In this document: positions 9,550 through 14,702 of the stretch, one piece after another
Layout: each line of letters opens with the position of its first letter
How positions within the stretch are numbered: position 1 is the first letter of the stretch
DNA from: Ettlia oleoabundans
Lineage: Eukaryota > Chlorophyta > Chlorophyceae > Chlamydomonadales
DNA length: 14,702 bases
Assembly (NCBI GenBank): GCA_019693395.1
Contig: JAAMXP010003539.1
Coordinates: forward strand, 1 to 14,702
Reading direction: 5' to 3'
Position numbers and translations under genes: made by a program
Notes under the pieces: model-generated
What the model saw: the letters and a program-made list of their open reading frames with translations, nothing else
What the model was told of the DNA's origin: nothing
Database searches by the model: none

Positions 9550-10200
9550 GTCTTGTGATCTGCTCGGCAAGCGGCTGACCGCTGGTGAGGGTGCAGGAAG
9601 GAGGATAATAGCGGTTTGTCACTTGAGGAAGTGCACTGCGGCACTGATCGGTCGGAAGAAGGGCAGGGCACAGCATAGCATGCACATCATGCCGCTCAGG
9701 CGCGCCAGTTGCGCCACCACTTAGGCTTTCTGTCACTCAATTTTGCCATGACAGACATAGTCATGATCTTGTGCAGATGGAATACATCATATGATTCACC
9801 ACCCGGCACAGCCTTCTCTGCCGTCTCCCAGCTTGAGCCGTTGTGCCATGCTACACAGCCTTGAGTTCCTCTTGTACCATCGACCATTCTATACTCGGCT
9901 CGAAGGCAGGGGTTTGACAGTGCACAATCAACTTTCCATAGAGAAGCGAATCGGCCTCTGGCCGAGGGCCATGTCCCTCAACCAGCCTCCATTTGACTGC
10001 TTGCACAGGCACGGGGAGAACAGTAAGTCGGTGAAGCTCAATGGTGTCCTGAAAGCTCCCGATGCTGTGATTCTATGGCAAGCAGGCTGGAGAATATAAC
10101 AAACAACAGCAAAAGCAATGTAAAGCACCTTCAAGTCAATGACCAAAGGCTTGGTCTTGGATTCACGCAAGGTCTTGTATGCTGCTGCGGCATGCAGCCA
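9550..10200. other. Spacer upstream of VHA-F, downstream of the first 8-Cys gene
   Basis: 651 bp that should hold the VHA-F promoter and the 3' UTR of the eight-cysteine gene ending at 10201. A 102-codon plus-strand open frame (9791-10099) begins with ATG but resembles nothing I know and has no supporting splice or codon signal. No TGTAA motif was found on the minus strand in this stretch. Confidence 0.5.
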
Positions 10201-11129
10201 TCAGCCAGCCTGGCCAGGGCAAGGCAGCACGGGTGTGTCGCAACCGTCCTGCACAATTGCTAGCGCGCTCTGCACAAAGGCCAGGGTGGCTACCCCCTGC
10301 TGCTCCAGGTGTATGGCCAGCTCATCCATAGGCTCTCCTGCACAGGTGCAGTTGGAGGCGGCGGCCAGCTCCAAAGTGGCGCAGCACCTGCACCAGAGGG
10401 GCCAGATGGTAGAGGATGCAAGTTTATTACGGTATCAGCCCATGTTTTGTCCGGATAGGGAGCAGGGCAGGGACCCGCCTGGGAGATTTCCTTCACCATG
10501 TCCTCTGGTAACACTTTCCCTGAACATGTAATGTTTCCTATGCAGTGGTAAGGACATGAGTGCCACAAGGCTGCAGTGGCCAGGGAAGCCAGCAAGAGGG
10601 GGCCCCTTGGGGCGTTGTTCCTCTACTGGCTTCCTCAACCCATGCCCAGGGGCGTATCTCTTTCTCCCTCCTTTCTTCTTAGCTGCACCGGCCATGCCTG
10701 CAACAGTGGTTCAACCAACCTTGGAACTGGTAGCCCAGCATTGTTCAACTCCCGCGCCATGGCGGCAATCATCTCCGCCGTCAGCTGCTCGTCGCTGCCG
10801 CGGCTATAAGTCATGCTGATGCGATCCAGCGAGATGGGGCAGCCTGTGAAGAAGACATCTGAGATGATGTCTGGGCACCTGGGATGTGGAATGGGCTCCT
10901 CGAGAAAGGGCGCCGGCGGCAGTGCAGCAGAGGTGGCAACCGGGGCAGCCAGCTGCCAGGAGGTCGCCAGCGCTGTCTCTGCCGGTGCGCCTATGACAGG
11001 TCCTGGATACGCCAGCTGCATTGGAAGCCTAGCAGCTGCTGCCAATGCCGTGTCGCTAGTCCACAGGAACAGTGCGCAACACAGCAGCAGCGTAGTAGGT
11101 TTAAGGGGTGGCCAAGGTTGCAACGCCAT
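10201..11129 (-). CDS. Secreted eight-cysteine protein, LTP-like motif (copy 1)
   Basis: I do not recognise a named family. Exons 11129-10720 and 10387-10201 join as VPR-CC (phase 2), giving 198 aa. Residues 1-30 form a signal peptide (hydrophobic TTLLLCCALFLW, small residues at ALAA). Residues 31-84 are a Pro/Ala-rich linker. Then eight cysteines: 85, 97, 138, 139, 150, 152, 186, 193, in the pattern C-X11-C-X40-CC-X10-CXC-X33-C-X6-C. The order C, C, CC, CXC, C, C is that of the plant non-specific lipid-transfer/2S-albumin superfamily, but the second spacer (40) is far longer than the usual 9-19. Best conserved with the neighbour: LDRIS..YSRGSD and AGLPVPRCC. The chain ends five residues after the last Cys, so no GPI tail. 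A lipid-binding or extracellular role is inference only. ATG 11129 is chosen over 11189 because it gives a clean signal peptide. Confidence 0.8.
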
Positions 11130-11696
11130 GTTCGTTCTAGGTTTATTTCTAGGATATGCGCGGGTTTGTGATGCTATTGTTTGCAGCAAAGCCCTTTCTA
11201 CTCCCAGGGCTACGTGGCCTGCATGCAGGACTGTCGTGTACTGCGGCCCTGCGACAGTAAGTCGTTCTCACCCATATCCAAGGATCGGCCACCGCACCCG
11301 TGGTAGTTCATTACACGATGAGTGGCAGTGCGTACACTGCAAAAACGTAGCACGGGGATTCTCCACAGCTGCAAGAGTGCAGGAACTTTTCCATTCCAAC
11401 AAGCAGCTGAGTGGACAACCGGTGCTGCTGCCCTGGCAGGCTCCTTTGCCCACCTCAATCACATGGTGCCAGCAGCTCAAGACAAAAACTGCTCACAACT
11501 ACTTGGCCTCCTAGATTGGTACGTTCAGATTGATAAACTCAGCCAGACAAGAAGTAAATCAACCTCAACCTTTTCAATGTAACGAAGGCAGCGAAAACAG
11601 AGTTGTATCATATACACTATATATCGGCAACGGCTGCACAGCCGCCGGTGCAATGCATCTGTCCACCTCAGGCTGCAGTGCTGTGAGCCAGCCTGA
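11130..11696. other. Spacer between the tandem 8-Cys genes
   Basis: 567 bp containing the 3' UTR of the upstream copy and the promoter of the downstream copy, both on the minus strand. A minus-strand TGTAA (TTACA at 11311-11315) is a candidate poly(A) motif about 380 nt after the upstream stop. No gene is supported. Confidence 0.55.
11311..11315 (-). promoter_or_regulatory. Possible TGTAA polyadenylation motif for 8-Cys copy 2
   Basis: TTACA on the plus strand, 382 nt beyond the stop of the gene at 11697-12436. It is the only such motif I found in the spacer. Distance is long but acceptable for algal 3' UTRs. Confidence 0.25.
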
Positions 11697-12436
11697 TCAG
11701 GAGCACTGCAGCGCGGATGCATTGCAAGCAAGTCGCACAATGTCTAAAGTGTTCTGAACAAACTCCAGGGTGGCGGCGCCCTGCTGCTGCAGGTGGGTGC
11801 CAAGCTCATCAGCGGCCGCCCCAGGACAGGTGCAGGCGGCAGCGGCGGCCAGCTCTGACGCTGCACAGCACCTGCAGTAGGGGCAGTCACAAGGAATACT
11901 GGAAACCGTAAATGAGTTCGGGCATATGTTTAATTACAAAGGACCAGATCACAAAACGAACACAGGATATGTTGTTGGGTGTGGGTGTGGGTCCGGGAAG
12001 CATGTGCATGTGTGTGTGTGTGTGTACTGCATGAGACCGACGGACACCAGGCCAGAGCAGGTAGTAACAACCTTGGCACTGGCAGTCCGGCTTCCTTCAA
12101 ATCAGTGGCTGCCGCCGCAACCTCATCTGCTGTCAGACCATGATCGCTGCCACGGCTGTAGCTGATGCTGATGCGGTCAAGAGCGATGAGACAGTCCACC
12201 AAGAAGCCATTTGCAATGAGATCCGGGCAGCTAGGGATTGGAGTGAGCTCCCCGCCTACAAACTTGGCGCTTGCGGCTGCCACTGGCGCTGGAAGTACCT
12301 CGCTGGCTGCCACTGAATGTTGGGGTTACAGAGGAAGCCTGGTAGCCGTGGCCAGTCTGCTAAAGACCCACAGGAGGAGTGGGCAGTACAGCAGCAGAGT
12401 TGCAGGTTGGAACAGCGGCCGGTGGTGTGGTGACAT
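11697..12436 (-). CDS. Secreted eight-cysteine protein (copy 2), in-frame TAA
   Basis: Tandem paralogue of the gene at 10201-11129. Exons 12436-12072 and 11871-11697 join as VPR-CC at the same site and phase as copy 1. The frame is 179 codons plus a stop, but codon 37 (12328-12326) is TAA. Codons 1-36 form a signal peptide aligned with copy 1 (both have TLLL.C..LLW/LFLW and end ATRLP/AARLP). Downstream codons keep all eight cysteines (70, 82, 123, 124, 135, 137, 171, 178) with spacing identical to copy 1: 11, 40, 0, 10, 1, 33, 6. By eye about 34 of 55 residues from the first Cys through CC match copy 1. Everything but the TAA looks intact, so this is a very recent nonsense allele, a readthrough case, an assembly error, or a gene with an extra short intron. 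A GTG at 12313 is the only start-like codon found between the stop and the Cys domain. Confidence 0.65.
12009..12024 (+). repeat. (TG)8 microsatellite in copy 2 intron
   Basis: Eight TG units on the plus strand, (CA)8 in the transcript, inside the single intron (11872-12071) of the second eight-cysteine gene, about 47 nt from the donor. Confidence 0.85.
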
Positions 12437-12591
12437 GACTGCCGTTTACCAGGGCATGTGTATCGCTGCCGGAACGAACCAGGACAGTTTCACACAGCAC
12501 TATGCGTCCGCCACGGCGATGGTGTACTGCTCTGCAGTACAGGGTGGTTACCCCTTTCAAACGCTACCTATTGCGTCATAATCACTGCAGT
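12437..12591. promoter_or_regulatory. Divergent spacer, 8-Cys copy 2 / DTW-domain gene
   Basis: 155 bp separate the minus-strand start at 12436 from ATG 12592 (only 65 bp if ATG 12502 is used). Both promoters must overlap here or extend into the neighbouring 5' ends. I saw no convincing TATA element. Confidence 0.45.
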
Positions 12592-14180
12592 ATGGGTGAA
12601 TTTCATAAATCAAGCTCTAGGAATGTGTGTCCAAGCTGCCGTATCAGGAAGGGTTTGTATTGCGAGGACTGCGTTATTATTCTCGAAAAGCCGCCTGAGC
12701 AGATCAGTCTCCCGGTCAAGGTGATTTCGAACGCATCCCACGACTAGCCTGCCGCCCAACCACCGGCAGCTCGCTGCTGACGGGGGCGCCGCCACTCGTC
12801 CAGTGGAGTCGACCTACGCTTCCTGCAGTTGAACGCAAACCTCTCCCCCGCTTCGCATTCTCCCCTATTGCTCCAGATCGACATTGTGCAGCATGGGGAG
12901 ACCAACGCGCGCAGCACAGCCCTGCATGCGGCGCTCCTGGCAGCAGCGGACGTGGCCCTTCACCGCCATGCCGACACCGCCACCTCCCGGCGTTGCCACC
13001 CGCTTGACCTGCCCCTGCCCGACTTTGATACAGCCAGCACGGTGGTGCTGTTCCCAGAGGGCCCCGGCACTCCAATTGTGGGACAGTGCCCGCCCTTTAA
13101 GCGAGTGGTGGTGCTGGGTGAGTGCAACTGAGCATCCTACCACACCCTAACTGCCTGACTGCCTGCCTGCCTCTTTGCCGCATAGCCCTGGGTGCCACAT
13201 AGGCTCTTGCACCCCCCCTACCGTTCCACCATGCAACTTGCACGGTATTATGGCGGGTCGCTAATGGAAGTGAGAGACTGCCCGTCACCCCCACCCCCAA
13301 CCCACCCCACCGCCGCTACTGTTGCCTGCAGAGAGCAGCTGGAAGAAAGCGCGTGGCCTGCTGCGGCACCCGGCCCTATCGGGCCTACGCCGTGTGCAGC
13401 TGCCTCCCAATACCGCACCCACGCAGTTCATCTGGAGGCGGGGGGATGGTGGTTTCCGTGGGGCAGTGGAGGAGGGCCTGTCCAGCATTGAAGCCATCAT
13501 GCATTGCTGCAGGTGTGAGTGCATCTTGTAGATGTGTGCTTAATTCCAGCCGAAGTGCCTGCTTGCCGTAGGTGCCCCTGAGTGCCGCTGTCAGCCGCAA
13601 CATTTAGTTGACTCTTGCAGTTACTGAGTAAATGCCAGCTGCTTTGACCCCTGCATCAGTGCCTGCTGCCCGACTGCCACCTTCTCAGCAATGGTTCATG
13701 TTGGGTGCTGCCACTTACAGGCTTCTGGCTCCCCACAGGAGCTTTGACAGGCTGCTGCGCTACTTCTTGCTCACCAAGCAACGGGTGGAGCAGCGCGGCC
13801 AGCTGCCCACCACCAGGCAGCAGGCCCGAGCAAAGCAGCGGGATCAGCAGCAGCCGCAGCAGCAGGCAGCAGGAGCAGCAGCAGCGGCAGGGTCAAGCGA
13901 CAGCGGGCGAGCAGCAGCAGCAGTCGCAACATGCCTGGAGTCAGCATCAGAAGCAGGACAACGTAATATGTGCATCATGTCAGCAGCGACACCAGACCCA
14001 TCAGCAGTCCCAGTTAGCGCCACTGGTCAACCCGCACCGCCATCCCAGGAGCAGCACCAGCAGGTCCATGAAGCCGCACCAGGCGAGCAAGCAGGGGCGG
14101 TAGGTCCGCAGGCAGGGCAAGCACAGAGGCTACCGCAGCAGGGGGTTGTGCAGAGGTTTGAGAGGAAAGAGGGTCTATAG
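12592..14180 (+). CDS. DTWD1: DTW-domain tRNA-uridine aminocarboxypropyltransferase
   Basis: TAPT family: transfers the 3-amino-3-carboxypropyl group of S-adenosylmethionine to a tRNA uridine (acp3U). Human DTWD1 acts on U20; position here is inferred. Exons 12592-12720, 12877-13117, 13332-13512, 13739-14180; all joins are GT-AG and in frame, giving 330 aa. Seen in order: zinc-ribbon CPSCRIRKGLYCEDC (13-27); IDIVQHGETNARSTALHAAL (44-63), equivalent to the family's HPxE...STA segment; FPEGPGTPI; the DTW motif position as ESSW (124-127); RRVQLPPNTAPTQFIWRR; GLSSIEAI (172-179); SFDRLLRYFLL (185-195). The tail after about residue 205 is Gln/Ala-rich, rich in CAG/GCA codons, and looks disordered. 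DTWD1 is favoured over DTWD2 by the zinc-ribbon start and IEAI segment. An in-frame ATG at 12502 would add 30 residues; 12592 is chosen because it starts just before the conserved domain. Confidence 0.9.
13846..13925 (+). repeat. CAG/GCA trinucleotide-rich stretch in DTW-gene exon 4
   Basis: Interrupted runs of CAG and GCA encode the Gln/Ala-rich tail of the DTW-domain protein. Such interrupted CAG tracts are common in green-algal coding sequence and vary in length. Confidence 0.7.
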
Positions 14181-14702
14181 GAATGGGTGGGAGTAAAGCC
14201 CTCCAGCCACGGTGCTGATAGCTGGCACATCGACCCAAGCATGTCAGTCCTTGCCCTGCCGATGCAGCCTTGCCTGTGGCTGGCACCTGATGCTTCTGGC
14301 AATCTGTAACAGAGAAAGTGTAGGACCTGTATCAGCAGGATCTGTTGGCAGAGCTCTATTACACGAGCGCATTGCGGCAGATCCAGAGCGGGGATGCCAG
14401 CAGGCACACCATACCCAGCCAGGTAGCAAGGAGGTGGGTGTGTGCACTGCATGCGCGGATGCAGTTGCAGGAGGGACCGGGGACATGGGTTGGGGCGTAG
14501 GGTTCTTTGCACACATTTGGCCTGTGCAAAGCAGTCAACTTGCGCAACTGGGGGGCAAGGACTGCCATGCCATGTATGTGCTGCGGGGTCGGAAAACGAA
14601 GAAAAGTTGGCAGCGGAAAAAGGGGTGGTGTTCCTGTACAGAGGCGAACGGGTTTCGTGAGGACCACAAGAAAGATTCAATTCAATGGCAACAGGACCGG
14701 GG
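14181..14702. other. 3' flank of DTW-domain gene, no further gene supported
   Basis: The first ~130 bases are the likely 3' UTR, ending near TGTAA. Beyond that, open frames up to a few dozen codons exist on both strands, with no recognisable protein, start or consistent splice pattern. A gene entering from beyond the window end cannot be excluded. Confidence 0.5.
14305..14309 (+). promoter_or_regulatory. TGTAA polyadenylation motif for DTW-domain gene
   Basis: TGTAA lies 124 nt after the stop at 14180, on the coding strand, matching the green-algal poly(A) element in sequence and distance. Confidence 0.5.

Noticed and set aside
9791..10099. Plus-strand 102-codon open frame between VHA-F and the first eight-cysteine gene.
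   Set aside because: No recognisable protein, no splice or codon support, and it lies where a promoter and a 3' UTR are expected. Transcript data would be needed to revive it.
12312..12328. A 17-nt GTAACC...TTCAG segment spanning the TAA of copy 2 looks like a tiny GT-AG intron.
   Set aside because: Removing 17 nt shifts the frame away from the cysteine domain, and 17 nt is far below any intron in this window.
13200..13330. C-rich tracts in DTW-gene intron 2 considered as a separate element.
   Set aside because: They lead into the exon 3 acceptor TGCAG at 13331 and behave as an ordinary pyrimidine tract.
14324..14500. Plus-strand open stretch including a QQDLLAELYY-like peptide followed by a CAG|GTAGC donor-like site.
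   Set aside because: It is 58 codons with no start, lies after the TGTAA motif of the DTW gene, and no matching acceptor or continuing exon is evident.
14442..14660. Small ATG-initiated frame near the window end with a few cysteines.
   Set aside because: No homology or promoter context; cysteine spacing does not form a recognisable motif.

Overview
This window looks like nuclear DNA of a chlorophyte green alga (Chlorophyceae or Trebouxiophyceae; I cannot place it further). The evidence is GC-rich exons broken by many short GT-AG introns (97-418 nt in the models here), a plastid-type fructose-1,6-bisphosphatase with a transit peptide and redox cysteines, a plant-type UDP-sugar pyrophosphorylase, and TGTAA polyadenylation motifs (the usual green-algal signal) downstream of several stops. 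I built all gene models by joining exons at GT/AG sites that keep frame and family similarity.

Layout: (1) 306-3386, minus strand, chloroplast FBPase, 7 exons, 420 aa. (2) 3646-8646, plus strand, UDP-sugar pyrophosphorylase, 13 exons, 631 aa, divergent from FBPase across a 259-bp shared promoter spacer. (3) 9025-9549, minus strand, V-type ATPase subunit F, 2 exons, 117 aa, convergent with the pyrophosphorylase; both 3' ends may use one back-to-back TTACA/TGTAA element at 8771-8782. (4) 10201-11129 and (5) 11697-12436, minus strand, a tandem pair of two-exon genes for small secreted proteins with eight cysteines in the order C-C-CC-CXC-C-C. Spacing is identical in the two copies and resembles the plant lipid-transfer-protein eight-cysteine motif with a much longer second spacer. 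The second copy has an in-frame TAA after its signal peptide. (6) 12592-14180, plus strand, a DTW-domain tRNA-uridine aminocarboxypropyltransferase (DTWD1-like), 4 exons, 330 aa, with a Gln/Ala-rich tail. The last ~520 bases hold its 3' end and no gene I can support.

FBPase (Calvin cycle/gluconeogenesis) and UDP-sugar pyrophosphorylase (nucleotide-sugar formation) are adjacent steps in carbon allocation and sit head to head. The remaining genes are housekeeping (proton pump, tRNA modification) or unknown secreted proteins; there is no operon-like arrangement. No transposon, CRISPR array, tRNA or rRNA was seen. The most unusual content is the eight-cysteine tandem pair, the in-frame stop in one copy, and G-rich or simple repeats placed directly at 5' splice sites of the pyrophosphorylase gene.
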